Source of the DNA: Malachius bipustulatus
Lineage: Eukaryota > Arthropoda > Insecta > Coleoptera > Melyridae
Direction of reading: 5' to 3'
Assembly (NCBI GenBank): GCA_910589415.1
Contig: OU342631.1
Span: forward strand, 22,134,001 to 22,198,000
DNA: 64,000 nt
Translations under genes and position numbers: made by a program
In this document: positions 49,401-61,070 of the stretch, piece after piece
How the letters are laid out: each line of letters begins with the position of its first letter
How positions within the stretch are numbered: the first letter of the stretch is position 1
The notes under the pieces: generated by a model
Told to the model about the DNA's origin: nothing
The model's database searches: none
What the model saw: only the letters and a program-made list of their open reading frames with translations

Positions 49401-50119
49401 TCAAATTGACTAAGGGAAATGTGACGAAACAGCTTACCACAACTTCAAGATCGTTCACAACTGATTCAGGATGAATATTGACAACGACTTCATATTTGTT
49501 TTTCTTCCTTACCAGTAATTCTTCGTAAGTTAAGTAAAAATTAACTTTTTTCTCCGATTCTACGTTAACTGACACCGTAAACCTATTTGAATTCCTGACG
49601 CTGAGCTCTACATGCCCGGCTGTTCGACCTTCTGAAATAGCCTGAATAAATGTTATTTTACTCCATCTTGTTTTTTGTCCTAAATACAAACCTCGTTGTA
49701 AATATTCCTGGCCTGTTTTTTCTCTTTAATCTCGGCCTCGTAGGTAGTTCCTCCAATTTCCATCCAAAAACGAGAGATGAACGCATTTACGGGGAGAACA
49801 GCGGAAAAAGTGACTTCTGCCGCGCCGAATTGATCGTTTTTCACTCGACTCGAGATCGTCGTTTTTGCAAAACGATTCGAGACGTTGGTGGTTATATGCA
49901 TTTGCTCGATCGTTCCTGGGCTTGCCTAATTGTCTTTACTTTATAAATCAAGTTTTTGGTAAATAAAGGAATACTTACAGCGTCCCTTTTAACCCTTCCG
50001 GCTTCTATGGAGTCACCTGGGGGGATAACAAAACTCACTATTCCATTTGAATATTCGGTTCGAATGATACGGGTGTTCCAAGATACGGTTAAGGCAAATA
50101 ATAATATCAGTAGCTTCAT
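43400..50119 (-). CDS. Inter-alpha-trypsin inhibitor heavy chain-like protein 1
   Basis: Twelve exons: 50119-49979, 49925-49692, 49641-49438, 49262-49011, 48938-48666, 48612-48373, 48118-47812, 47751-47458, 47381-47295, 46619-46437, 46370-46181 and 43427-43400, in frame for 810 residues. A signal peptide (MKLLILLFALTVSW) is followed by a furin-type RVKR site at 42-45. The VIT domain covers about 48-193. The vWA domain covers about 278-550, with MIDAS DTSGS (Asp306, Ser308, Ser310) and TDGD around Asp432, so metal binding looks intact. A helical region follows, then a Pro-rich linker (RPPPPPPSYY), a Thr run (TTTSTTTTTE) suited to O-glycosylation, and a C-terminal module with about five Cys. 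In vertebrates these proteins are secreted, bind hyaluronan and may attach to bikunin; no bikunin is seen here. The vertebrate C-terminal ITI domain is not recognisable. The exon layout equals that of protein 2. Confidence 0.92.
43700..43848. mobile_element. MITE, GCCCGTATTCAC family, copy 3
   Basis: 149 bases with inverted ends, nearly identical to 24981-25128. It lies in the last intron of ITIH-like protein 1 and directly abuts the next element at 43851. Confidence 0.85.
43851..45290. mobile_element. Element of the GTGATCCACAAA family split by a nested element
   Basis: The left end GTGTCGGTAATACAGGTACC and the right end AAATTTTGTGGATCACACGA correspond to the two ends of the copy at 19465-20000, inverted. 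It is interrupted at about 44230-45147 by a second element with its own inverted ends (see separate entry). Confidence 0.65.
44230..45147. mobile_element. Nested element with GTTCATAATAAACGCCGTGT ends
   Basis: The ends GTTCATAATAAACGCCGTGT (about 44233) and ACGGCGTTTATTATGAAC (to about 45142) are inverted. It contains a solo arm of yet another family at 44898-45025 (see 29030-29672). This is therefore a three-level nest. Confidence 0.65.
45669..45852. mobile_element. Short hairpin member of the GTGATCCACAAA family
   Basis: 184 bases with inverted ends of about 34 bases (GTGATCCACAAAGTTATTCA and the complement of AAATTTTGTGGATCAC). The interior shares GTCATGTCTGAGCTCATT with the copy at 19465. 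Confidence 0.75.
45853..46180. other. Intron 11 of ITIH-like protein 1, proximal part
   Basis: Nothing but intron sequence seen. Confidence 0.4.
49333..49400. repeat. GAT/GGT trinucleotide microsatellite
   Basis: Degenerate GATGATGGTGATGATGG run in intron 3 of ITIH-like protein 1. It explains the His-rich end of an antisense open frame, which is not a gene. Confidence 0.8.
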
Positions 50120-51339
50120 TTCTGGACTAAGAAAATTACTTAGCCCTGTAGGAAAATATTATAACTTCTTAACTGATGATTCTTTCCTAAACGGAATGTA
50201 TATCAATAATTTTATTATAAGTTAAATTTTGTCTTGTTTTTCGATAATATTATCTAATTTACTTAATAATAACAACAATATGTTACAAATTGCCACATTG
50301 TTTAGGTCGAGCTCCATCAGATGAGAGGTCAAGAGGATACCGAAAATACATGCGTTACAAATAAAACAAATCGCTGACTCGTTATCATTAAATATTATTC
50401 TCAAACTCTCAAATAATATAATCATTTTAATAAAATAATAATAATAGACCTACAGCCAAGACCTCTCTTTCGTGATAGTGATAGATTCCCACATATGAAA
50501 GTAACAAAAGTTCCTAAAACTGAAAGCAAAATTTCGAACGCTCTGCCCTCAAGGTCAGGAAGATCTCTTGAACATAAACTTGACCAGCTAACTCGGCTTT
50601 ACCCATAAATGTTGTTGAACTTTGTTGGAACATTAACTTTAGGAAATGTGGTCTTCTGTGGGGAAACTCAACAGAGAAGACAGAGAAAGTAAGGCTTATC
50701 CCGAGACTACTTGTCATTGGAAAAACAATTGGAAAAAGGATAATTTGGCGCTGTTATTTTTACAAGATAACATTTTTGAGAACAATATTTACAGAATATG
50801 GTACAATCTACACGACTGTTTGTTGAGGTTTTTGAAATTTGAACGAAATGTGTCCAGGCAGAGACCGACAGCGCATAGTGAGAACTACAAAAACTCTAAA
50901 GAAAAATAATCCAAGAGTTAAACGACCATTCATTTACAATAGAAAATATTTTGAGTTCTAAAAAAGTATAATTTCCGAAAAATTTACAATTCTAAAAATG
51001 ATATTCCTTCTACTACAAAATTGGTTGATTTCTGCGCAACTTTTCATAAATATTGATGTCATACTTTACATCGTTTTTTGCTAGATTTCGACGTCATTAC
51101 AAGGAAAAATAATTTACACCAAAAGAGGCCTAAAGTGAACGAGAGTAGGTATCAAAAAACTCGATTTGGAGGAATCGAATAACCTTCATCCATAAATGCT
51201 TGACCCATAAATGAATGGTACATCGTTTAGCGTGCTAGTTGACTAATTCATTTAGGTATTAAACTACCTACACACAAATTTTCAAGAAAATCATAAAGGA
51301 AAGTCTTCGAAATTTCCATCAAAAAGTCTATCAGCCAAT
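50120..51339. other. 5' flank of ITIH-like protein 1 and spacer
   Basis: No further exon, RNA or repeat pair recognised. The promoter of the minus-strand gene should lie just above 50120, but no clear TATA box was found. Confidence 0.3.
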
Positions 51340-51543
51340 ATTATAAAGGCTCATTAGGCTAACGGGCAGATTTCTGTGCTCGTTTTTGAAAGTGATATCG
51401 ACGTCAAATGACTTTTATTAACATTTTTGTAATAACTTTCATGTCAAGAATAGATAAATTTTAAAAATTTCTACTTAGACTCGATACCTTCTTCAGAAAT
51501 GGTAACAGAAATCTGCCCGTTAACTTAATGAGCCTTTATAATA
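51340..51543. mobile_element. 204-base MITE with ~40-base inverted ends
   Basis: ATTATAAAGGCTCATTAGGC at the left and its near-complement ending GCCTTTATAATA at the right, with CGGGCAGATTTCTGT/ACAGAAATCTGCCCG inside the arms. Non-coding interior. Confidence 0.75.
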
Positions 51544-52751
51544 CCCGCTGTATGTCTTCAGATTAAGACAAAATTTTGTGTCATCAGCAGTGATTGATGG
51601 ATGAACTAACATGTTTGAGTACAAGTGAATAATCTTCTCAAAAACGCCAATCAACATTTTGAATGCTCAAAAATTAAAATTTTTGCCAATTTTGAAGCGT
51701 CATGTCTCGAGAATAGAGCGCAGGTTAAGACGGGTTTCAGTTCCGGAATTACCACGTTCCAAATCTTTCAATGATTGTAGCGTTCGCTTTTCCATTTTGA
51801 TGAAATTTAGTCGAGATGAGAGTATTTCTATACCCTGTGTCAAGTAATTGGTATAGTTGGACCTTCTTGTAGTTAATATGATTCGACCTGAATGATAGTC
51901 GGGCTTCGCATCCAGCTGTCTGAAGCTGAGCGAGAGGCAACGATGTCAGTGAAGTTACTGCAAACAGAGAGAGAGAGAAGAAACAGACAGCGCGGACGTC
52001 AAAGTATTGATTGATTGATTCGTCGGGTGAACGCAAGGTTGCCAGGCTGCTTATTATGTCACAGCTCCTTGTGATTTCTAACCCGCTTTCCTGTCTGGTC
52101 AGTGTTTGTCTCCTATTGGTGGAGTGTTTTTTAATCTTAATCTTTTGCTTTAACTTTAGCCTTTTGTCTTGATCTTAACCTTTTATCTCAATCCTTTAAT
52201 TTTTACGTTCGTCGTTCGTCCTTGATTTTGTTGGTCAGCTTCATCAAATCCAGGAGGTATCTTTCCCGCTCTATTGGATTTCCAGACAGCTCGTCAGCCA
52301 TTTAAAGGCCAAATTATAAACTGAATTTTCTGTACAACTCTTCATTAATAATTAAGTGTCGACCGCGGAAGCAATTTCATCCCAGTCACTGGTACGCTTG
52401 CGTACTTCGCTGGCGGGTGAGCAAATTAATTCTACTCACCTTCAGGTTCATTTTAGCCCTTTCTTCGCTTTGGGCCTATATTGGCTAGAATATTTTAATT
52501 TCTATAATAACTGACGACGGTTGAAAGTTTGCAAGTTCGACTCTTGTTATTAATTCTTTTCTAGGAAGAATTTACAAGTTCAAAACGAACTGTCATGCAG
52601 GAAAAATAGGAAAGGAGCACATAAATTCATTGCGTACTAAAATTCGAGGAAAGCTTGTGTAATATTTTATTTTTTTTCACTCAATTCAGAGAACAGAAAA
52701 TCTAAAAACAACAGTTTTTTCATATTTGTTTCATAATCAAAATTAGATTTT
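51544..52751. other. Spacer between the two ITIH-like genes
   Basis: A slightly GC-richer patch at 51890-52080 contains an AGAGAGAGAGAG run. No supported exon. The part below 52752 is the 3' flank of ITIH-like protein 2. Confidence 0.3.
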
Positions 52752-52779
52752 TCATCGGGAACAGCAAATGCCAGCAATG
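52752..52779 (-). CDS. 28-base terminal exon of ITIH-like protein 2
   Basis: Preceded by ATTTTTATTTTCAG on the minus strand. It joins exon 11 at AATAA/GTAAGTGACAG (53529) across a 749-base intron and encodes NIAGICCSR plus stop. It is the counterpart of 43400-43427. Without it the protein would end five residues after FCPL at a stop that overlaps the donor. Confidence 0.85.
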
Positions 52780-55700
52780 CTGAAAATAAAAATATTATTT
52801 TTTACAATAATTATTACAAACAATAAAGTGTGTAGGCTTTTACGACCGGCTTCAACTGAAATCATAATTAATTCATTGAATTCAGGGCTGCTTTGCCGTG
52901 ATCCATGAACCACCGAGCAAATCTCCAAGGACCGCGGCAAAAGAACCCGGAATATGATTTCAATAGTCTTGTCATTTTTGACAATAATTATAAAATAATC
53001 CTTTGGCAAATCTGTGAACTGTCAAGTAAAATAAAAACAATGAGGATACAAACTGCGGTCTCCCTGACGTTCTGAAGACAATAAAATGATGTAAAAGAAA
53101 CCAAATTTCGACTATAAGTGACTTATAAGTCAAATCAGTGTTGTCAAATTGTATTTTTTCATCTCTAAATTTAGGGATGATAATAATCATCATAGTACCT
53201 ACACTCGTATTGACGAATTATACTATGACACATTATAAGGGATGTCTTCTACCGTTAGCAGGCACATTTAGTGAAGAAGAAAAATAATTTTTAGTCTTCA
53301 CTATAGTCTGAAAAGTCAGGAAAAGTCCTGTTTATTTTTTTTCCAGCCCCTCTACTCATAAATCTGGTTCAAATAACCATCTTCTTTATATTAGGGACAG
53401 TTGTAGCTCGAAGTTCGACAACAGCTCCCAGGTTTAATATGTAACAAAAAACCTTATTTTTGGTCTCAGAACACTCCTATGGATTTACCTCTACCGACTT
53501 AAAAACAAGAAATGAGACTGTCACTTACTTATTCAAAGGACAGAAATGCTGTAAGAACTTATGACTATTGGAAGCAATCGTCTTTATTTCTTCGCAATCG
53601 CTAAGACTTCTGCAGCGTCCTGATATGGCGGTGGTGTTTGCAGTATTCATGCACAACATCTCCCATTTTACCGGATTCTCCAAGTCCAGTCTGTACGTAT
53701 CTGGAACCAAAAATGAATACCAGAGGTAATTGAAATTTTAATCACTCGATCAACCCATACCTTCACCAACTTGAATGGTGTCGCCGTCGACGATCATCCT
53801 GGAGATCCACGGCAGATCAACTTTGAGCTTGTTGAGCATATCGCTTGTGGTAGGTTCCGTAGTGGTTGTAGTCAAGTCCCCGTTCGCTGGGGGGTTAGCA
53901 GTAGGATGATTCATAAATGTTCCGTCTGGAATTAAGAATTTATGTCAAATTTTAACAAAATATTCACAGTTCTAAAACCATTATGAATAAATCCAAAGTT
54001 GACAACATTGCCTAGAAATTTCCTCAATCCTTGTTGCCTACAACAGGAGAGCGCTCTTATTGGCAAGTTTCTTTCGCTAAAAAAATTTCACTCTCACTAT
54101 AGTTCATTGTGGTTGCTTTAAGTAAGTATAATTTGCAAGACTATTTATATTTTATAGACATAGACAACTTGTTCGGGAACTCCGTATGCCGTGTGACCTG
54201 CTCTTTGGTGCGCCTGAAGAGTCGTCCAGGAATGTTAACGACTATGTCGAGGACCTCAGGCAGCGAATGGTCAGCATACATGAGGCGGTTCGCGGAAAGA
54301 TTTCTCTCGCAAGCGATAGAATGAAAACCCGCTACGACAGAAAGTCAAACTCCAGAGGCTTCCATGATGGCGACCAGGTATGGCTCTATAACCCTCAACA
54401 AAAGAAGGGACGTTCCCCGAAACTCCATCCGGCCTGGGAAGGACCATACACCGTCGTGAAACGGATTAACGACGTGGTGTACCGCATCCAGAGAAGCCCC
54501 AAAGACAATAAGATGAAAATCGTGCACCTAGATCGGCTGTCGCGTTACTCTGGCAGTAACGATTAACCTGTTCGGGTCGAACAGTCTAAGAGGGGGGCAG
54601 TGTTACGAATAAATAAAAGGGTGCATTCTGTATTAGAAAGTGGGCGGGACAGAGCAACAGTAGTCATGAGTATCGACAGGCGACGGCCCCCAGCGTTCTG
54701 TGCTGACCGGGCGCGTGGTGGGGGTCAAGCCGGACGAGCCCACCAGTAAGCGACAACAACAGCTGACGTCCTGTACACTTCTGGAACCCTGATACCCCGA
54801 CGGAATGATCTCGCTGAAAACCACGGGAAATGAATGGAAAATTCTGGTCATTTCCTGTGGAGAAGTTCCAGAAATAGATGTTTGAGTGTCTGGGAGCCGA
54901 AGATATAGGAAGGGAATATTCTCGAGATCTTTCTCTTGGATTTGTTCGGGAAATAGAAGCAAGCCGTTCGCAAATCCTCCAGAAGCTACTTCCAGAGGTA
55001 GGGATGTCCTATAAATAGCCAGCAGGCAAGTGAATAACTGAGTCAGTTTTAGTCTAGCAGTGTGCGAGGAACAAGCGAGGAACTAAACGACTAGTGGCGA
55101 TATAGACAGTGCGGTATTCCTAATAAGTGACTAGTGAAAAGTAGTAAAGTGTTATAGACCAAGTAAAGTTGTTGTGTATAAGAAGTAGTGATATTTGTAC
55201 ATTGTAATCTGAAATTCTTGTGGACATTAAATAAATAAATTAAACAGTAAATCTGTGTTTCCCAATTATCCGTCGAGCCTACGGTTAGGAAATCCGTAAC
55301 AATATATTCAACTTTAGGCTCAGGCTATACCAATTCGTTCAGTGCAGTTCAGTTGAGAATCATAAAAAGTAAAAGTGTCTAAACTTCTAAAGTAATTAGC
55401 ATCAGGTAGGTACGCAGGCAGTGTTGTCGAACAGGGTTTTAATCTTAACTTTAGGGATAAAGTTCTTCTGCATGTAAGTATACTCACAAGAATAAATAGA
55501 ATCATGATCTGCTTGTTTCGATGGTTCATCATAAGAGAGTACCAATCTGTCACCATAATGGATAGAGGATGGTTGAAGAGATACTTCTAAACAAAAAATC
55601 AAATAAACAATAATAATGTTTGTCTTATTAGAAGCAGCATTTTGGTGCCCAGAATCGAAATTCCTACTTTTTTAATTCTTTCATATTTCATCGTTCACGT

Positions 55701-58355
55701 CAAGTAAGTAACTGATAGGCATATGAGATGATCGATAATAATAATAATGTTTAAGTATTAGATTTTGCGACGAAGACTTTTTCAAAAATAAAAGAAAATT
55801 TTATTCCAAGCAATAATTACTGTCCCCAACATACCTTCCCTCCCTACCCAAGCGTTTTCTAATCCGATCCGTCTCTTGTGTCCGTCAGGTTTCACAATTG
55901 ACATAGACGTCAGAGGAGTAAAGATTGAGTACTGCAAAGATATGCCCAGGATTTTGTCAGCAATTGCGGAAGCGTTAGGCGCCACTTTCATCAAATCGAT
56001 TCCCTGCTTAACGGTCAGATAAGCCAAAAGTCTCTCGAAATCCGCCGCCACCGTCCGATTTCCTGGATGGAACTCCAATGGGGCGTCGCTCTTCCCATGC
56101 GCCCTCACAATCGGATTGAAGTTCTCTTCTGTAATTTGGAATTATTTTTACATGTTTAAGAGAGGCATCGGGATAAATAGTCACTTTGTTTTTCGTCGAT
56201 CACACCGGCAATGATTATTTCTGCTCCGGAGAAGTACAACGGAAACGCGGTTTTGGTTACGATTTTCACAGCGCCGTCACCGTAAGCGAATCTCAGTCCT
56301 TTCAGCATCGGGGAAGCGATTTCGCGGAAGAAGTCTTGCATCTGAACAGCGGAGTCTTCTCCGTCGTATATGCGTCTGTATACGCCATTATTTGTTAACG
56401 ATATTCTTTCTGGCAACTCCTGTGGGACGTTTTCCCCAATAGAGAGACAAAAAATGGCCGCTCTGTTGACACCGGTGTTCAAAGCAAGAACCTGTTCAGA
56501 ATAATTGGGATCTTTCAATAAGTAGTTTGATAAAAAGAGTTGTACAAAAAGATACAATTCATTTACGGGGTGTCAAAAAATGTTAGTTTTGGCATTCCTT
56601 TAGTTACAAAAATGAAGGGGTATAAGTATTGTCTGCTAAGAAAACTTACCCTGTCAACAATATCATCAGTAACAGTCAGACCTACATTTGGCTCCCCGTC
56701 TGTAACAAGCATAATCATCGATTGGAAATAATTATTCTCATTCTTCAAGTTCCTCTTTGACAAATAAATCGCATCCTCTAAAGCCCCAAATAAATTCGTT
56801 AACCCATCTCCCTGCATATGATTCATCATGTTCATTGCTTTCTGGATATTTTCGTCAGTGGCTTCGACGTCAGGTGGTACATAGTGACTCTTAAAAATTG
56901 ATATAATAATAATAAATTTTTCAAGATATTCAAAAGATTGATAAAAGAGAGGATCGATTTTCCCACCTCCAAATCGTTCCCATATACTCCTGCCTCGAAC
57001 GTCACTTTGTTATTTGCTGGGATGTCCCACATGGTGAAGGTGTCGCTGAACTCCAAAATGTTGAAAACATCGTGTGGCTTTAATTTTTTCAGTAGATTTC
57101 TCATTCCTTCTTTCAGATGTGCAAGCTTCGCACCCACCATGCTAGAGCTCATATCCAGGACGAATATCATATGTTTTGGGAGGGGGCTCGCTACAGTTGG
57201 CGCGAAAAAATGTATGAAATGATTGTTTCCTATCAAAACCTGTAAGAAAATCATTCTCTATCTTTTTCTTTGCATGTAAATCGATTGAAAGACGAAAACA
57301 GAATTTCAAATTTATGCAACTCACTGGGTCGCTTTGAATATTTCTAATGACGTCATACTGCACGGTAAATTCTGCTCCCATTCTGTGATTGCTGTTCAAA
57401 CTCTGGATTTGACTTAGTTTCGAAATATCTGCAGTAAACGTCACTTCTGCAGAGTTCACGTTGATTACATCAATTTTTGGTTCGTCGTGATTTTTAAAAA
57501 ATTGTGCGAGGTCCCTTTTTATCTCCAGATGTGGCGTTCCGATGAAGAGGAGGGGCATCGTCTCGTTAATACTTACCTGGAAATAATAATGAATTAAAAT
57601 CTAAAATCTGTGGGTTTTCAAAAAACATTGATAATAAAATTTTCAATCGTTATTTTTTTCATTGTCGTGAAGAATAACTTAATTAAGCTTACAACAATTT
57701 TAAGCTCGTTCACAAAGGATGTAGGATAAATATTGGTGACGACTTCATATCTATTATTCTTCCTTGTCAGTAATTCTTCATAGGTTACATGAAAAAAGAC
57801 CGTCTTTTTGGGTTGGACATTCACGGACACCATAAACCTTTTTGAATCTCTCACGTTGAGCTCTATATGACCGGCTGGCCGACCTGCTAAAACGGCCTGA
57901 AAAATATTATTCAACTCCATCTTACTTCGTGTCCAAAGTACAAACCTCATTGTATATCCTCCTAGCGTATTTGTTCTCTTTAATCTTACCCTCGTACGTG
58001 ATATTTTCAATTTCCATCCAAAAACGAGAGATGAACGCATTGACGGGGAGTACCACGGCAAAAGAAACCTGATCGTTTTTCACTCGTGCTGACATTGTCG
58101 TTTTGGCAAAACGATTCGAAACGTTGGTGGTTATATTCAATTGCTCGATGTTTCCTGGGATTGCCTAATTTTTTTATAAATCAAGTTTTTGGTATATTAT
58201 AGTGAAATACTTACAGCATCCCTTTTAACCCTTCCTGTTTCTATGGGGTCAGTTGGAGCGATAAGAAAACTTACTATTCCATTTGTATATTCGGTTCTAA
58301 TAATGCGAATATTCCAGAACACAGTGATCGCGAGTAATAGTATTAATAGCTTCAT
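52752..58355 (-). CDS. Inter-alpha-trypsin inhibitor heavy chain-like protein 2
   Basis: Twelve exons: 58355-58215, 58164-57946, 57896-57693, 57576-57325, 57239-56967, 56889-56650, 56491-56185, 56128-55835, 55586-55488, 53925-53761, 53700-53529 and 52779-52752. They give 797 residues. Seven of the first eight exons have exactly the same length as in protein 1 (exon 2 is 15 bases shorter). Features: signal peptide MKLLILLLAITVFW, RVKR at 42-45, VIT domain (about 48-188), and vWA domain (about 273-545) with MIDAS DMSSS (Asp301, Ser303, Ser305) and TDGE. Then follow a helical segment, a shorter Thr-rich linker (TTTTEPTTS) and the Cys-containing tail ending NNIAGICCSR. Clearly a tandem duplicate of protein 1. 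Intron 9 received a Gypsy-type insertion in the opposite orientation. Likely secreted; substrate unknown. Confidence 0.92.
54160..54566 (+). pseudogene. Truncated Gypsy-type retrotransposon pol (integrase C-terminus)
   Basis: An open frame of about 130 codons that starts in mid-protein with RELRMPCDLLFG and continues through the integrase C-terminal segment (HDGDQVWLYNP, LHPAWEGPYTVV, VYRIQRSP, VHLDRL) to a stop. It corresponds to the last part of Ty3/Gypsy pol. The upstream gag, protease, reverse transcriptase and integrase core are missing, so the copy is 5'-truncated and inactive. It lies antisense in intron 9 of ITIH-like protein 2. Confidence 0.85.
54601..55301 (+). mobile_element. 3' LTR of the Gypsy-type element
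   Basis: Begins TGTTACGAAT right after a purine tract (AAGAGGGGGGCAG), the usual plus-strand primer, and ends AATCCGTAACA, forming TGTTACG..CGTAACA ends. Length about 701 bases. The downstream half contains a likely TATA/transcription start region near 55020-55060. No matching 5' LTR exists in the window. Confidence 0.8.
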
Positions 58356-58439
58356 TTTAGACTCGAAAATGAGACCAAAAAAATTAACTTATAAAAAGCA
58401 ACAAAATCGAAGGGTGCAAATCAGAAATTTAGTTCGTTT

Positions 58440-58500
58440 CCTTCCACTCTCTTTGACTGCGTTTATACAATTAAGTATATAAGGTATGTTTCTTCACTCG
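58440..58500 (-). promoter_or_regulatory. Possible core promoter of ITIH-like protein 2
   Basis: On the minus strand TTATATAC (about 58474-58482) is followed some 25 bases later by an initiator-like CGCAGTCA (about 58454-58461). This places a start about 100 bases before the ATG at 58355. Spacing fits, but AT-rich sequence produces such matches often. Confidence 0.25.
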
Positions 58501-58908
58501 CCTTTTTATCAGCTCTGTAAAACGATTATTACGTGTCTGGCGTTAAATTGAATTTTTATATCAAGCATTAAACACGCTTTATTTGGAAGCCAAATTGGCT
58601 TCACTGCTGTTACTGATCATTATGTCTTTATGCTAAATTCTTATTACTTTACTGTATGTATTTCTATGTGCCATTTTATTCTTAAACTTGCTAAGCAATG
58701 TTATACTTATTGCATTGTTACTAAATTTACCTTTCTTTCATATGTTACTCTAGCTATAATAGAGGTACATTTACAATGAGAACGTTTATAGTCCCCTCTA
58801 GTAGAGATGGTCTAATTTTCGAACCGCCTTGGACTCGAGAATTTTTTTTTATTTTTTTTTTTCATAAAGTTGGACCCCTCTTCATTTTGGTGGCATTTTC
58901 AAAAATTT
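58501..58908. other. Spacer upstream of ITIH-like protein 2
   Basis: AT-rich; no gene or paired repeat before the palindrome. Confidence 0.3.
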
Positions 58909-60593
58909 AATCGACACCCTGGCGGAGAAATGTGCATGCGAAGACATCGGCAATGGTTTTTTTGCACATAACTCGCTTAATTCAACTCTGAGCATCGTGT
59001 CAAAAAATGAAGAGTTCTCGAAGACGCGTAATTTGAACTTTGACGGGTCCAAATCGGTCAAACGGTTCTCGAGATATCGCATTTTAAATTTTAAGGCCCT
59101 TTCTTCAGGGTTCCGCCGCGGTGCGAATACACCGCCGTCCGTGTTCGCGTGTTTTTAATGGAAAAAATCGACTTAGGGACTTAATTTTTTTTTTCATCGA
59201 CAGACAGCAGTGTCCTCAATGATGCTATGCAAATTGCTATAACTTTCGCTAATATTGGGGCCTCGGGCCCAACCAATGGGAGATGACACTTTGGAATGCC
59301 TACTTTAAAATGGTATTTTTTTTTCGATTCCGGCAATATTGGCAAGATGCCCGCAGAAAAACCGATTTCCCTCCCCCCCTTTTTTTTCTTAAAACTGTTT
59401 TTTTTGCCATGAAAGAAGGGGGTGGGGGAAAAAAAAATTCGTCATCAGACGGGAATTTTTTTAATCTTTGATTTGAGCCCCAGTAGACCTCGATCGGACC
59501 ATTATTAAGGTCACAGGGTCACCAAACGCGTTTGGTCCTGTATAGAATGGCAAGGATTAGGGTTAGCGGTTTCCGCTACCCGGCATTTTTTAGGGCTAAG
59601 TGTCTCCTTTCAAGATTTTCTTACCCATGTCGCTATCTCAATTAGGGCCTGCACGCGTACGTGATTAATCTAGCCGCGGAGCAGCGAGAGCCGGGGGCGG
59701 AGCCTAGCGCTCCCTCTCCTTTCTCTCTTCTCTCACAGACACACACGCTAGATTAATTGGTTTACATATCACGTCCGCGTGCAGGCCCTAATTGAGATAG
59801 CGACATGGGGTAAGAAAATCTTGAAAGGGGACACTTAGCCCTAAAAAATGCCGGGTAGCGGAACCCGCTAACCCTAATCCTTGCCATTCTACAGGACCAA
59901 ACGCGTTTGGTGACCCTGTGACCTTAATAATGGCCCGATCGAGGTCTACTGGGGCTCAAATCAAAGATAAAAAAATTCCCGTCTGATGACGAAAAAAATT
60001 TTACCCCCACCCCCTTCTTTCATGGCAAAAAAACAGTTTTAAGAAAAAAAAGGGGGGAGGGAAATCGGTTTTTCTGCGGGCATCTTGCCAATATTGGCGG
60101 AATCGAAAAAAAAATACCATTTTAAAGTAGGCATTCCAAAGTGTCATCTCCCATTGGTTGGGCCCGAGACCCCAATATTAGCGAAAGTTATAGCAATTTG
60201 AATTTTAATTATGATATCCCCTCCCCCTCCCCCTCTAATTCGAGATAGCGACTTCAAAATTTCAGGCATCATTGAGGACACTGCTGTCTGTCGATGAAAA
60301 AAAAATTAAGTCCCTAATAAGTCGATTTTTTCCATGCAAAACACGCGAACACGGACGGCGGTGTATTCGCACCGCGGCGGAACCCTGAAAAAAAGGGCCT
60401 TAAAATTGAAAATGCGATATCTCGAGAACCCTTTGACCGATTTGGACCAGTCAAAGTTCAAATTACGCGTCTTCGAGAGCTCTTTATTTTTTGACAGATA
60501 TTTACTATGCTCAGAGTTGAATTAAGCGAGTTAGGTGCAAAAAACCCATTGCCGATGTCTTCGCATGCACATTTCTCCGCCAGGGCGTCGATT
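58909..60593. mobile_element. 1.7-kb near-palindrome
   Basis: Arms of about 780-850 bases mirror each other from AATCGACACCCTGGCGG (58909) to its counterpart ending 60593, meeting near 59690-59745. Matching blocks include GCACCGCGGCGGAACCCTGA, GGACACTGCTGTCTGTCGAT and GTGACCCTGTGACCTTAATA. The right arm has about 75 extra bases (60200-60270, with CCCCTCCCCCTCCCCCTC). Open frames at 58882, 59283, 60334 and 60507 are mirror images or poly-Phe/Lys artefacts. No terminal transposon motif or target duplication could be defined. Confidence 0.85.
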
Positions 60594-61070
60594 AATTACT
60601 TTAATTTTGAAGTTAATTACTTGCTTCAAAATATAACCGCGAGGCCGTCAGGGCTACAGTCGCTGATAACTATAGACATAAGTGACAACGTAACCGAATC
60701 TCTTTTTCGAATTTCGCCTAGTCTGGAGTTTGACCTGTAGTCTCCTTCGACATAATATGGTGTTTCTACATTATACGTGTTCTTCTTCTAAATTGTTTCT
60801 GTATAGTTCAATTATTTTCCTAAAGTTTTTTATCCTTCTTTATCAGATTTTATTGCTTTTTTGTTGAAGAAAGTCTCTTAAAAATGTTGTCAATTGTTAC
60901 AGAGTAATAATATCAACATTGTCTGGATCTGGAGGGGGTGATTTTTTTTTATTATAGTCCTGTTGGGCCCTTTCTACGTCCCTTCGAGTAGAAAAACCAC
61001 TATCTCCTACGCATGCTCCAAACACCCAATGGCTCGGATGTACCAAAAAATGCGTCATGGTGAGGTCTAT
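60594..61070. other. Spacer between two palindromes
   Basis: Nothing supported. The start (60594-60740) continues an open frame out of the palindrome arm without family resemblance. Confidence 0.3.

Noticed and set aside
59283..59471. Open frame in the 1.7-kb palindrome
   Set aside because: Driven by T and A runs and mirrored in the opposite arm; no domain.
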